Assembly (NCBI GenBank): GCA_003868215.1
Contig: QWDQ01000055.1
Location: 62,001 to 126,000, forward strand
Direction: 5' to 3'
From: Pseudophaeomoniella oleicola
Taxonomy: Eukaryota; Ascomycota; Eurotiomycetes; Phaeomoniellales; Phaeomoniellaceae
Length of the DNA stretch: 64,000 nt
Positions 11,800 to 23,367 of this stretch are shown piece after piece. Each line of letters opens with the position of its first letter. Position 1 is the stretch's first letter. The translations under genes and the position numbers were made by a program. A model generated the notes under the pieces. It saw nothing but the letters and a program-made list of their open reading frames with translations. It did not search any database and had not been told where the DNA came from.

Positions 11800-13002
11800 A
11801 TGTCCGATGATGAAGCAGACCTAGATCTTCTTGACCTCTTGCGACAGTCCTTGGGATTGAACCTGAACTCGACACCACTTCCACCGGAGACCAGAGTGCT
11901 CGAGTCGGCAGAATTCATCTATGACAACGCCCTTGATGTCGCTATCAATGCGGACAGCACTCGGGCTGCTGCAAAGTCAATCTATGACATGATGCAGCAT
12001 AAGTCATATTCTACAGAGGCCTGGTCGCAACACGAGCTTCACCCAAAGGCGAAGGACGAGGCCACAGTCAACTTCATCTTCACGATGGATTTGCTAAACT
12101 TCAGCTTCTGGTCAGAGAGGTCTGAATCCGATCGTTTCTTGATACAGTACAGAGGGAAGAGATGGACAGGGTATTGGAGTCTCGTGGCTGCTCTTCAACG
12201 TGCTTTAGAAGAAGGTAGGGAGTCTGATTTCTTTTCTGATGCTATGCGCTTATGCAGTCTACTAGGAATCCCTATAACCTCTTCAGACTTTTGGCAGAAT
12301 GAGGATGAATGCTCGGATGAGATTTTGAGGCATGTTTTCCGCTCCGCTACGGATGAAGAGATCCCAATGTTTGCAGAAAGAGCAGACTGCCTTCGCCAAG
12401 CTGGTAGCATACTCTACGAGGTCAGTTTTCTCATGCACCTGTTTAGTGAGTGGAGCTGACATAACAAGAAATATCAATGCCACTTTGTGAATTGTATATC
12501 TGCTGCCAACGGTTCAGCAGCAACCCTCGTCAACCTCCTTGTCAATGAGTTCCCGTGCTTTCGAGACGAGGCTGTTCTGGAAGGCAAGACTGTGAGACTG
12601 TATAAGAGAGCTCAGATCTTAGTCGCTGATATATGGGCTTGCTTCAATGGTACTGGCTATGGTGTATTCCATGACATTGATAAAATCACCATATTTGCAG
12701 ACTATCGTATCCCGCAGATGTTAAACGCATTGAATTGCCTGTGGTATAGTCCAAGGTTAGAATCGCGGATTCGTTCGCGACAAGAGATTCGGAGCGGAGA
12801 GACCTGCGAAGTCGAACTGCGAGGCTGTAGCATCTGGTGCGTTGAGTTGATCAGAAGACAAATACTGAGAGAGCACCCTGATGCTGAGGTTAACGCCATC
12901 TTGATAGATTTCTTCCTGTACGACACCGTGAAAGAGCGGGAAGCCACTGGAACAATGGGCGATATGATACCCCATCATAGAACTAGATCAATATGGTATT
13001 GA
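11800..13002 (+). CDS. Queuosine salvage protein (queuosine 5'-phosphate N-glycosylase family, DUF2419)
   Basis: The DUF2419/Qng1 family (human C9orf64) releases queuine from queuosine 5'-monophosphate, letting eukaryotes recycle the base for tRNA wobble modification. Two exons, 11800-12420 and 12469-13002, separated by a 48-nt intron (donor GTCAGT), give 384 residues. Family hallmarks are the WSQHELHPKAKDEATVNFIF block, then DLLNFSFW, the YRGKRWTGYWSLVAALQRAL block, and after the intron FVNCISAANGSAATLVNLL, LYKRAQILVADIWACF and ITIFADYRIPQML. The carboxylates in the DLLNFSFW and IFADYRIPQ regions are expected to line the ribosyl pocket. It is followed 245 bp later by ORC6 on the same strand, with no functional link. 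Identification is confident from the combined motifs. Confidence 0.93.
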
Positions 13003-13247
13003 CAGTCATCCCATATTCTACCATGTAGTACTTCTTGCACGTAGTATTTCTTTCCGCGAGATTCTCTTCTCTCAGGAGTAAATCGTCCAAATCAGGAAAT
13101 AAGCTTGACGCGTTTTCATTTCGTTTCGTTCGGAGAATCGCGCGGCAGGAATTACAGTATATATTCTGAAGACATGGTAAGCGTGCAAGAGAAGGCCTCT
13201 ATCGCGAACCTCAGAGATTCACTACTTCTTACGTTACTGTACTCATA

Positions 13248-14536
13248 ATGAGCAACCTAGAACACTCCCTGAACGTCATATTACCGACCTACAACAACGA
13301 GTTTCCATCAGAGTTACTGAACCTCTCCGCCGGCCTCCTTGCCCAATCTCACTCTCGAGCCCCTGCGCTCAAAAAGGAAGAGGAAATCGCAAGGCCATAT
13401 GCATGTGCTGAGATAGCCTGTAAAAGGTCTGTGAACACTGCCGGGTTTCCTTTAGACTAAATACGTCGAACTCATGTTGCTGACGCATTACTCGGCGCAT
13501 CAGACTTAAGGCGAAATTGCGGTTACCAGCGCTTCAGTCTCGGCCTCCCTGTCCGCCTCGAGTGTACAAGAAGCTATGTACGTACCTGGAGCAGACGTTG
13601 CCGACGAAGTTGCCTCCGAAACGAGCAGCTGCCACAGCATTGGAACAAGATGCGCCAGGTACATCGAGTAATCCAGCTGGTGCGACACCAAAGAAAGCTC
13701 GATTAGCCGACTCGAGAACAACCACACCGACGAAGGGGAAAGCTACGCCTGCCACGACACCTAAAAGAGCATTATTTGCTGGAAGGATAGCTGAGAAAGA
13801 CGATGGTTTAGAGACAGCCAACGGCGATGCGCCTTCACATATAATGCCCTTGATCCGTCGTCTCTGCGCCGCGTTCTCAACATCATTACCTGCGCCACAC
13901 GTCTACACGGGCGCCTGCATCGTCCTTCCCCTCAGCGACCTACATCCGTCCAAACCTCCCTCCAGCAAGCAAGCCTATCTACGAAACACCACCGCCCTCA
14001 CAATTGCCCTCTTCTTCATGGTCCTAGCAAAAATGCAGCGCGGCTCCATCGATTCCGAAACCCACCTGAAAAGGACCGACCTCGCGATCGAAACCGCAAA
14101 CCTCGGGCCTGACTCGCTAAGCAGCATAGATATCGACGGGTGGCTGACGAAGATCGCCGAACAGGGATGGGCAAAGGGCATGGAGTGGTGGGACAATGTA
14201 CCCGACGACGTGATCGCAGAAGACGAAATCAACATCGATGCCGCCGTCATCATCGATGGCGTTGCCGATACCGACGATGATATCCCCATCGCCACCACAA
14301 CCACTTTAAAAGCGCGAGGAGGAAGGTTACTAAAAGCCCTCGACGACGAAGACGAAAACGAAGACGCCGAAACCGTCCTCTTACCTGGTCTAGGCACGAT
14401 GATGCAGGACCGAGTAGACTGGTTGAGCGAGGAGAGACGCGCTGATTTTCTGGATTGGAAGCAAGAGATGATGAGCAAGATACGGAGCTTGGAGGTGTCA
14501 GGGAGGAACTGGAGGAGGAGTCTCGTCCCGACATGA
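13248..14536 (+). CDS. orc6: Origin recognition complex subunit 6
   Basis: Orc6 is the smallest subunit of the complex that marks replication origins and loads MCM helicases. It acts in the nucleus and has TFIIB-like cyclin folds. Two exons (13248-13426, 13504-14536) give 403 residues. The N-terminal fold shows the typical IARPYACAEIACKRLKAKLR junction, made by joining across the intron, then LQSRPPCPPRVYKKLCTYLE. A basic Pro/Thr-rich linker carrying several TPxK sites (TPTKGK, TTPKRAL) follows and could hold CDK sites. The second fold has MPLIRRLCAAFSTSLPAPHV and ALTIALFFMVLAKMQRG. The C-terminal part is acidic, then ends in the DFLDWKQEMMSKI helix. The start gives a family-like N terminus (MSNLEHSLNVILPTY). 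Identification rests on the IARPYACA and CPPRVYKKL blocks. Confidence 0.9.
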
Positions 14537-14827
14537 CGAAGAGGGAACAGGGAGATGTATGGGTTATGATTACGACGTTATTCATGATTTGCACGCCTTG
14601 GTCAATTGAACTCAATGAACAATATTGATTCTGTACATTTTGGAAACGCCTCGTTCTGTATCGTTGAAACATGTCTATCGAGCCATCAGGCCCAAGGGTA
14701 TCTATCATAACTCCGCCAAACTTTTTGATTCCATGGAACGAAAACACATCTCGCAATGCACCCGCTAACGCCCGGCCGGTCCTGTTTTATGCTGGCATAC
14801 TTCGCTCCGATCCTTAAGATTCAGAGT

Positions 14828-16243
14828 TCATTCCTTCACTGCTTCCGCGGCATCTTGCTCATAACCCTCCGTCTTCATGTCGTTCAATCCGAGATGCTCA
14901 TTCTCATCAAATGTTCTCTCATACTCCTCAATCTGGATTTGTGGGTCGATGGTCTCGTCGGTCAAACTTTGGACGTAGCTGTTGGCGAGAGGGTCTTCGA
15001 GGATGACCGTGAACGGCTTTTCCACTTTGAGGGCACCGTCGAGTTTGTTGAAGAATGACGACCACTGCTGCTTTGTTTCCGAAGACATCGAATCACCCCC
15101 AGCGACGCCTTCCGTTTCGCCTTCGATGTCGTACACTTGGCCGTGTAGTTGGTCGCGAACCTGGCTGAGCAAGCCTTCGACAGTCGTGAAGCGACCTCCG
15201 AGAGTGCCTGGCTCTACATGCAGATCAATCTCTGGACATCGAAGAGCACAGGTCTCGGATTTGAGAAGATCGCGTGACAAATCCTCCACGTTTTTGACCT
15301 CAAGTATGATCTTCTTTCCCTTTTCTGGTATTTCTCCCCCTGTCTTGACCTCGCTAGTTCTATACCCACAACTGCTGCAGTTCGTCGCGATGACATAAAC
15401 CTCCTTGAAATGTGGGATTTGTACCCGCTGCATGTTGACAACACAGGGTTTTGAGCAAGCGGGACAAGTCTCGTGAAGGGTATATACCACCCCGTTGACG
15501 ATTTCGCTGTCTTGTAAGCCCTCGGGAGTCTCTTCGGGTTGCTCCTCTTCGTCTCCACTGCCAATACCCAACTCCTCATTTTGTTCTGGTGTGCGCACAT
15601 AGTCGGCGCGAACGTACTTATGATCTTTGTCATCAGGATATGGTTCGATGAAGGAGTTTCCTGACGGATCGTTGATTGATATTGTGAATGGCAGACTAGA
15701 GGTATCCATCATCTTCTTCAATTTCTCAATGATGTGCTGAAGTGCTTGGTACAGTTCGGGTTGTGATTCCTTGCGCCCAGGTTGGCCGACCTCAAATTCG
15801 GTGACCACCTTGAGCAATATTCCCTCAATATTTGTCAACTGGCTTTCTCCTTTGGGCATTTCCAGATCAAGATCTTCAATGCGCACAATGGCCGTGTCAT
15901 TGCGCACAACTTGGCGCTCGAGATCCTTTTTCTCCTCTACTCGAACAGTGTATTTGGAACCTTTGGGCTGAATTTTGCCAGCAGGTCGCACTGAGTTGTC
16001 TTGATGACCGCAATGTTCGCATGAGAATGAACTCAAGAGGACTTCTCGGAAATATGGAATGTGGAAAAGAAGGAGCCTCGTCATGCCCTAGTCTTGGATT
16101 AGCTTGGTTCTCACGTTGAGATTTGCAACACTGACATTCTCATGGCATCTCATACACAGACTCTCAACCTCAGTGACCGAGGGCGTATCGTCTACATTCG
16201 GCTCGGTAACCGCAGATTCGAGCTTAGACTGAATGTCGGTCAT
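14828..16243 (-). CDS. zpr1: Zinc finger protein ZPR1
   Basis: ZPR1 is an essential eukaryotic zinc protein that binds eEF1A and assists its folding, shuttling to the nucleus on growth signals. Exons 16243-16136 and 16087-14828, with a 48-nt intron between HEN and GMTRLLLF, give 455 residues. Two repeats of zinc finger plus A/B domain are visible: CMRCHEN...FSCEHCGHQDNSV in the first and CPACSKPCVVNMQRVQIPHF...ATNCSSCGYRTSEV in the second. Each is followed by the conserved KGKKIILEV / GSKYTVRVEEKKDLERQV type strand and by EPGTLGGRFTTVEGLL in repeat two. I chose MTDIQSKLES as the start; an in-frame Met lies 24 codons upstream at 16315. It is convergent with orc6 (291 bp between stops). Confidence 0.94.
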
Positions 16244-16473
16244 AGTTGGATTTGGGCGTTGCACCAGTTGCTGGGATCGAGTTGCAGTAAGAAGATTATT
16301 GCTGCTTGTTCCCAAGTGGCTAGGAGAGATCCGCTGCTTCAGACGAGCACGTATGGTTAGCGACTTATGGAATGACGCTGGAAATTTTTGGTGATGAAAT
16401 GTGAAGTTTTGCGGGGCATGGAGGGGTCTAGAAAGACAGCTTAGTCATCACCCATACATGGCATCTCGACATT

Positions 16474-17040
16474 TCATGTTGGCTTCATAAAATCGAGAAA
16501 GTCGAGACCGGTGCCTTTGGGTTGTTGCGCCTTCTTGCTCTTTTCTAATAAAGCTTGAAGGGTGTTTTGTCTCCTAGCTTTGGCTCTTTTGTGACTGCTT
16601 GACGGTACATTGGAACTTTCAGACGCCGCGGTTGTAATGGGATTAGCTGATGTCGCCTCGGTTGATACTGATGCGCCTGGTGGCTTCTGATTGTTGTCCT
16701 CTGTTCGAGATACATGTTTCGTCTCTGGCTGTGGAATATAAGTGATACGGTGACATCTTTGACAGGTGTAGCTCCGTGTCAGACGCTCGTTCAATGGTGA
16801 TGTCGTAGTACTATCTCCCATCGCGCCAGAGGCGGTAGAAAAAGATTGCAAACATCCACATGCTAGACAATGTCCCCCTTTCTCAAGGTCTGATATTGAG
16901 GTTTGCTGCTCCAAAGACACAGAGAATCTCTCAGCAGAAAGAAATGCAGAAGTGGACGGGGCTAAGTCCATCAACTGCAAGGCTGATCTTCGTAGAAACT
17001 CATTGCGTGGATCTCTACGTGCTTTCCTAATACCTGACAT
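16474..17040 (-). CDS. RNase P/MRP Rpr2-Rpp21-SNM1 family protein
   Basis: This is a single exon of 188 residues. The Rpr2/Rpp21/SNM1 family contributes a zinc-binding protein to RNase P or RNase MRP, which process tRNA and rRNA precursors in the nucleus. The visible pattern is an N-terminal helix (RDPRNEFLRRSALQLMDLA), a first zinc knuckle CLACG, and a second knuckle CQRCHRITYIP, the four Cys expected for the family. A Ser/Thr-rich linker, a basic patch (SHKRAKARR) and a helix (NTLQALLEKSKKAQ) complete it. The long insertion between the knuckles and the C-terminal tail suggest the SNM1-like (RNase MRP) branch rather than Rpp21, but this is inference. It faces DBR1 divergently; both act in RNA processing, and this is probably coincidence. 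Confidence 0.82.
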   Translation of the reverse strand: MSGIRKARRDPRNEFLRRSALQLMDLAPSTSAFLSAERFSVSLEQQTSISDLEKGGHCLACGCLQSFSTASGAMGDSTTTSPLNERLTRSYTCQRCHRITYIPQPETKHVSRTEDNNQKPPGASVSTEATSANPITTAASESSNVPSSSHKRAKARRQNTLQALLEKSKKAQQPKGTGLDFLDFMKPT

Positions 17041-17654
17041 GAATACAGCACTGCCACGATGAGCTCTCGTAAGATTACGATCTTCTTCGGTCTCTCAATG
17101 TGCAGCTACTTATTCGTCTTTCATGCTGGAGGACGATAACGGACAAAGGAGGCATGTGGCAGCTGGAATCTAAAACGACAATAATGAAAATCCGGGGAAG
17201 CTTGGCTAATCGTCAACCACCAATAATTATAATTTACGATAAGGCGTCGAGGATTTACTTTCACAAAGGAACATGCCTGGACAACACCCAAGGAATTCAT
17301 GACAATTTGACTACTTTTTGATAAGAGTTCTAAGTTTCTTTTCCCCTGGTGTTGGGATCATTACAGTTGTTGCACCATAGCACGACCTTTTCTACCGCGG
17401 TCTGCAATACTTGTACATCTCCTAGGCAAATCCACTATCCGCGCTTTCTGCAGTAACGTTGTCACAAAGCCGCTCTGGCCGCATTCAAGAACTGGACGAG
17501 ACCTTCAACATTGCGGAGTCCATATTTAGTAAGATGGAGCTACACTGAGTGGCTGCTTGAAAGTTCTAAGTGATTCATCACGGACCAGCTGGTGTGCACC
17601 TCACATACCTGAGCCACATTTTACTGCTGTATTCTGAGACACGCATGAAGCACG
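17041..17654. other. Divergent promoter region, RNase P/MRP protein / DBR1
   Basis: This 0.6 kb lies upstream of both genes. An A/T-rich patch occurs near 17217-17245. No open frame here looks coding, although DBR1 transcript leaders should start inside it. Confidence 0.5.
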
Positions 17655-20011
17655 ATGGCCGAGCAGTTGATAGACCTACCGGCGATGCGGGTAGCTGTTG
17701 AAGGCTGCGTATGTGACCCTGGCCTTGTTGAAATCTTCCACCTGCTGACTTCTGCGTGAATAGGGCCACGGAACTCTCCACGCCATCTATGCGTCAGTGG
17801 GAGAAGCATGCAAAACCAAAGGCTGGGATAACGTTGATGTGCTCATAATTGGGGGAGACTTCCAGGTAGACCAAGGTTCTTACTCATTCAGGAACAAGAC
17901 TGACGGTTGGTTCCCAGGCAGTTCGTAATAAACTCGATCTCAATGTGACAGCAATGCCAGCCAAGTTTCGGAAGATGGCCGACTTTCATGAATATTACAG
18001 CGGCGCCCGAACTGCTCCATGTCTAACGATCTTCGTCGGCGGTAACCATGAGGCTAGTAACTACCTGTTCGAGCTGTACTACGGTGGCTGGGTCGCACCG
18101 AATATCTATTATATGGGTGCTGCAAATATTGTCCGCATTGGTCCTCTGAGAATTGCTGGTTTGTCTGGAATATGGAAAGGTTATGATTACAACAAACCTC
18201 ACTTTGAACGATTACCCTACAACCGAGACGATGTCCAAAGCATCTATCATGTTCGAGAACTCGACGTCCGAAAACTACTGGCGGTCCGCACACAGGTTGA
18301 TGTCGGAATGTCACATGATTGGCCTCAAGGAATTGAATGGGCAGGTGACCATAAGTGGCTTTTTCGGAAGAAAGACCTCTTTGAAGCCGATGCTATCAGT
18401 GGTAAGCTCGGGAGTGTGGCCGCGAAACAGTGCTTGGAACGCCTACGTCCTCGCCATTGGTTTTCTGCCCATTTACACATCAAGTATCGCGCCACACTAG
18501 AACATGGTGAGTACAGACCAGTCAGACCTGCCACTCAGAGGTTCACACAGACTGGTCAGCGTCGCCTTGATCCCGCCTCGGATTTCGCAAACCCTGAACC
18601 CAAACGGACTCTGAGAGACAGAGCAGATATCTCGGATAATACCAAAGTTTCTGAAATATCTGCTTGGCAGAATTTTCATGTTCATGCTGCCGAACAACAA
18701 GCAGTAGAAAGCGAGCGCCTGCGAAGAGAGCATGATCTAGAAGAACGAGAGGGGAAGCAGAATGGTAACACGACAACTGAGGCATATCGGGTGGCAGAGA
18801 CATGGAGAAAAGTCGAGCTTGGCGAAGATATGCAACGTGAAGTCAAATCTGTCACCAAGAACGAACCCATGAACTATGATGGATGTAATGAGTCAAAGGA
18901 GGCTCCGGATGAAGATGACCGACAGCCAATCGTCCATCCAACGAACGACTATGGATCCATTTCTGAAAGTATGTCATTCGAGCCCACAGTCAACGCCGCA
19001 AAGCCGATTGATTCAGAAATGGTGCGCAACGAGGACGAAATAGACATTGACATGGACGATTCATCCAATGATGAAGTGGAGCATCCCAGTCAATCAATCA
19101 TCCAGTCAGGTGGTCACACCATTAAAGGTTCGAGCACCACTTCTGGAGAGGAAGGAGGAGTGAAGCTACACTCTTCAACTAGTGATGGTGATGCCAGTCT
19201 AAAACCTCAGAGTGAAGTAGCAACAACGCAAAAGCTTTCGGATGGGCAAATCGAAGAAAAGGAACACGCGACTGGCAAGGAACACGCAGCTGTATCATCA
19301 GGAGACCCAGAAATCCCTAATGAACTTAGGGAAGAACTTGCTGCGTTATCTTCGAATTTCGAACCTGCGGTCAACATCGAAGTGACACCATCGTTGCCAT
19401 TGCCAGACACAATCTCAAACAAAGTGACAGATTTTCTAGCACTTGATAAGTGCGAGCCTAATCGTGACTTTTTGCAGGTGTTGGAAGTCGCTCCAATTTC
19501 AACTGTATCGCAACAATACTCTCGGCCGTTCCAGCTAGAGTATGATCCCGAGTGGCTTGCAATTCAGCGGGTCTTCGCCAACGATCTTGAATTGAGCGTT
19601 GACCCTCAGCACCCGATCCCTAAGCATCGCGGGGATACATACTATCGAGACAGAATCATTGAAGAAGAGAAATGGGTTGATGACAATATTGTATCTCCTG
19701 GTAAACTGATCGTTCCACAGAACTTCATTCAAACAGCTCCAAGCTTCGATCCGAACATAAACTACAATGATCACCAGATGCCATATGAATACCCCAATCC
19801 ACAAACTGCAGCTTATTGTGAGCTAATCGGAATTGAGAACAAATTCGACATAACGGAGGCAGAAAGAAACGACAGGATGGCTTCAGGGCCAAGGAGAGAG
19901 AGGCAGAATTTCAATAGAGGTCGTGGTCGTGGTGGCCATAATCGAGGAGGATTTGCAGGTAGAGGAGGACGAGGACGAGGTCGCGGTAATGGCCGTGGAG
20001 GTCGCCGATAG
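17655..20011 (+). CDS. dbr1: RNA lariat debranching enzyme
   Basis: Dbr1 is a metallophosphoesterase that cuts the 2'-5' bond of excised intron lariats in the nucleus. Three exons (17655-17708, 17764-17865, 17918-20011) give 749 residues. Metal-binding motifs appear in order: VEGC|GHGTL (split by intron 1), GGDFQ|AVRN (split by intron 2), FVGGNHEAS, MSHDWPQGIEW and WFSAHLHIKY. The family-specific region with YNKPHFERLPY lies between. The C-terminal Dbr1 domain (YDPEWLAIQRVFAND...YCELIGIENKF) is kept but sits after a roughly 300-residue acidic, Ser/Glu-rich insertion. The protein ends in an RGG/RGRG tail of about 30 residues, a typical RNA-binding and arginine-methylation element. The GHG in place of the usual CHG or NHG follows a rule-conforming splice. 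Confidence 0.93.
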
Positions 20012-20872
20012 GGCTCACGAGGAGAGCTGGAGGTTAGCGACGAGCTGTATGATATTGTACCATACTGCTCATACCCAGGCAGGCGATATGTCCCGAATAT
20101 AGTTCATGCCTGGGGTCTACTTAGTGTAGAAGAAAAGCACATCTCTGCTTGTGCTTCACACCCTGGCAACAAGTCCTGTACTATGTCTACCCGTATTCAT
20201 TATCTCCAGTATCAATCAATCAATCAATCCTTTTTCTCTCGTTCCCATACGCTAATGGTATGATGTACCTATTCTTGATCATGTCCTTCATTGCGAAGGG
20301 TCCTCATTCATAGTATTGCTGGTATAGTATGGGAAGTAACGGAGTCGCTTTCGAGGCTTCCGGGAGGACAATCCCGCTCCCCATTCCGATAACAATACTA
20401 GGTACCTTAGGTACGTAAGAACCGCCGGTGAAGTAGCGTCTTGCTAAGTAGAGGGACACTGGAATGCTGCTCTAATCGACATGGGTGCAACCGATGTCTA
20501 TTGAAATAGTAAGAAATCGAAATTGCGAACGCCAAAGAGCATAATGAGACAATTGACTGCTATGCATAGATATGGGCTGTGATATGTTGCACCGCTTAAT
20601 GTTCCTAGTTGACTTCACACCCTTCGCTTGTGTCATGGCAGGATACATTTCATGTGCAAGAAATAATACGAAGCGTCCAAGTACTGTGAGAGCCCAATAT
20701 TGCGGTGTTGGGCAACATTGATGTCAGACATTGATAAATACTATTATTTCAAATGCTGACATTCGAGATGTGGGGAAGCTTCAGATCAGCGCAGGTCTTC
20801 TAGTACTGGGACATAAGCACCAGACAAATGAGATAATTCTAGCATTTGCATTGTCTGGTATTGTCGGCCAAA
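20012..20872. other. Intergenic, dbr1 to DUF92 gene
   Basis: This is tandem-orientation spacer DNA. A TCAA tetranucleotide run lies at about 20212-20228, and the palindrome-like CTAGGTACCTTAGGTACGTA is at 20398-20417. Promoter elements for the next gene are not evident and no coding sequence is supported. Confidence 0.5.
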
Positions 20873-21979
20873 ATGAAACCAGTCATAGCGATACCAGCTA
20901 TCGCCGCGCTGGTGTACAGGGCATGGTCACGTAAGTCCTTGACTCCGCTAGGCATCGTTGTAGCGTTCATCACAGCTGTCGTGCACGCCTTACATCCTTG
21001 GTCTGCGCCTTTCGCTCTGTTGGTGGTCTTTTTTCTGGGAGGTACAGCCACTACGAAGGTAGGCAGCCATGTATGACTCTCACCGTGGAACATGGCTAAA
21101 CGTCCACAGGTCAAGCATAACATCAAGGCGAGCCTTACACTTTCCTCGACCGGATCAGCCGGAGGTGAGGGTGCACGAACTGAGGTCCAGGTGCTCGCAA
21201 ACTCCGTCGTTGCCTCTACATTGATCCTCTTACAAGTCTTCTCACGCAATACCGACCTCAAATGCCTCCCACTTGGTGGTACCAGCCTCGTCTTGACAGC
21301 AGGTATTGTAGCCCAGTATGCAGCTGTCGCAGCAGATACGTACAGCTCCGAACTCGGCATTCTGTCCAAGTCCAAGCCTAGGTTGATCACGAACCTTAGG
21401 ACAGTACCTCCCGGAACAAATGGTGGAGTTACAGCTGCTGGACTGCTTGCAGGGGCTTTCGGCGCATTCACAATCGCCGTGACGAGCGCCTTGCTCATTC
21501 CCTTCTGTCCCGGCAGTCCCGGCCCAGTGGGCAGAGTCCTGATGACGAACGAGTCTAGAGGATGGGGCCTTACTGACAAGTTGCTATGGGTAGTCGTAGT
21601 CACAATCTGGGGAACAGTGGGCTCCGTCCTCGACAGTCTCCTCGGCGCCCTGTTGCAGGCAAGTGTGGTGGACAAAAGAACCGGAAAGGTAGTCGAAGGC
21701 GCCGGCGGAACAAAGGTCAGATCCTAGCGAAATTTAATTCTCTGTTTTCTGACCGTTGAACAGGTAATGACACATCCAACGAACCCAGAAGCTCAAACAG
21801 ATCCGAGCTTGAAAAGACGAACGCCTGAAAAGGTCTCGGCCTCCACTTCTGACGAAAACCGCGAGAGCCGCACCATCGTCAGCGGTCACGACTGGCTTGA
21901 CAACAATCAGATCAACTTGTTAATGGCGTCGACCATGAGCGTTTGGGCCATGGTTCTCGTAGAACTCTTTGTTACATGA
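20873..21979 (+). CDS. DUF92/TMEM19-family integral membrane protein
   Basis: Three exons (20873-21058, 21110-21715, 21764-21979) give 335 residues with about six hydrophobic segments. DUF92 proteins include TMEM19 and the plant phytyl-phosphate kinase VTE6, so a polyprenyl-phosphate or CTP-dependent kinase role is possible but not shown for fungal members. Family features seen are the first helix pair with SLTPLGIVVAFITA, FLGGTATTKV followed by KHNIKA, the conserved GGEGARTEVQVLANS block, YAAVAADTYSSELGILSKSKPRLI, and VPPGTNGGVTAAGL. A further helix has WGTVGSVLDSLLGALLQ, and the protein ends in a lone transmembrane helix (NLLMASTMSVWAMVLVEL). A Met nine codons upstream (20846) is an alternative start. 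Confidence 0.88.
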
Positions 21980-22497
21980 TCAAGAGAGAGAAGATCAAAG
22001 AACGTTGTTTCCCACTACTTCATATGTAACCCTTTATAAGAAAGCAATGGCGGCTACTTATTCACGTACCGATGTTATCAAGCCACGTGCGATCCTGCGG
22101 CTCCCCATACAACTCCGTTCTTATCTCAAGAATCACCACGACAAACAAGCACTGTCCCGATAAACTTATCTGACTGCTCCTCATCTTCTCATTTTCATAA
22201 CCCGCTAGTTACCTAGCTACATGGCTAGTGAACGATACTCGAGTAGGGAAACGACCTGGTGCCGAGTACGGATTTTTCAGGAGAGGGTATGATTTTTGAT
22301 ACAGTGTTATGATGCAAGATACATGTGAATGGTTATTGGAATGGTCACTATGGTGAGAGAAGAGAGATCCGGATAACTTTTTTGATTCTTACCTAGCCAC
22401 TTAACTTATTCTCCATGGCCCTTGAATGACCGCTTTGCTTATCTATCACGACACATGCACTCACCATACCAGCACATCTTCTGCTGCAAGTCGTCAT
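21980..22497. other. Intergenic
   Basis: Half a kilobase between the DUF92 gene and the small Cys-rich ORF on the opposite strand, so 3' regions of both. I see nothing else in it. Confidence 0.5.
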
Positions 22498-22716
22498 TTA
22501 CTGCTTTGGCATCTGCTTCGGCGCTCCAGATGCAGCCATGAAGCGTTGGAAATCTTCGTGCTCGAGACATTCATCGCACTTTGCGCGTACGGTGTGTTTC
22601 ACTTGTTTTTCAGTGCACGGGCGGCGGGGGATTTCGCAGTAGCTTGGACAGACATCGCGGATGTTATGTTCGAGGCAGCCACAGAAAGTGTAGAGCGTGG
22701 TGATGAGTTTGCACAT
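22498..22716 (-). CDS. Small cysteine-rich protein (72 aa), hypothetical
   Basis: This is a 72-codon intronless frame opening with MCKLITTLYTFCGC. It has eight Cys, in the spacing C-x9-CGC-x8-C-x3-C-x6-C-x14-CDEC. Many ascomycete genomes carry very short proteins that begin Met-Cys and hold a CGC/CGH motif followed by paired Cys, so this may be one of that poorly described group; I infer this from the pattern only. It has no signal peptide, so a cytoplasmic metal-binding role is more likely than a secreted effector. The DNA on the other strand is also open, which lowers confidence. Confidence 0.5.
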   Translation of the reverse strand: MCKLITTLYTFCGCLEHNIRDVCPSYCEIPRRPCTEKQVKHTVRAKCDECLEHEDFQRFMAASGAPKQMPKQ

Positions 22717-23367
22717 GATTTGCAGTTCGATACGATGGAAATCCTTAGATAGGTATTGCAGAGGTGTAGGGTGTGAGTCTAGAGATGTAAGTTTGGGCAG
22801 AGGATCCGCTGATGAGAAGCTGATTTATATATCGCACCAGAAGACAGTGTGAAAGTACAAGCCAAAGGCGATAAAGGAACGCGCACAAAGACCTGACATA
22901 GCAGAAGTCAAGAGATCTTCTACGCCCCTTGTTCGCTTGATCTGAGAACTTAGATATGGATAATCTTGACAAGGAAATTGTGAAACCCCAGAGTGATAAC
23001 TCTCTTCTCCCAAAACGCGATACAAAGAACCTCTTTATGAGGATCTCCCCTGGGCCGTGCCCGTGAAAGCAATTCAGAAATGCTATGAAACAATCAAGGA
23101 AACAAGATATCAAGAAAGAGTAGCCAAGAAACGTCTCCCTAGATACAACGTGTAGGCGGTCCATAGGTAGTCTCCAGGCTACATTGATAGTTGTGACTCG
23201 GGTTGTTTATGAGGTTCTCGCGATTGGCGAATACTTCCCCGCTGAGATCATCGCCGTGATAGGGTCTCAAGATAAGAACGACAATAAATTATTCTTAATA
23301 ATTATCTAGAATGTTCAATGAATACCTACAACTCGAGGTGATATGATAGTAATGGCACATCACGAAA
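22717..23367. other. Divergent spacer between Cys-rich ORF and radical SAM gene
   Basis: A 0.65-kb upstream region for both flanking genes. Around 23280-23310 it is A/T-rich (AATAAATTATTCTTAATAAT). No gene seen. Confidence 0.5.

Noticed and set aside
16244-16315. Upstream Met at 16315 as the ZPR1 start
   Set aside because: The 24 extra residues are not typical of the family; MTDIQSKLES gives the expected N terminus.
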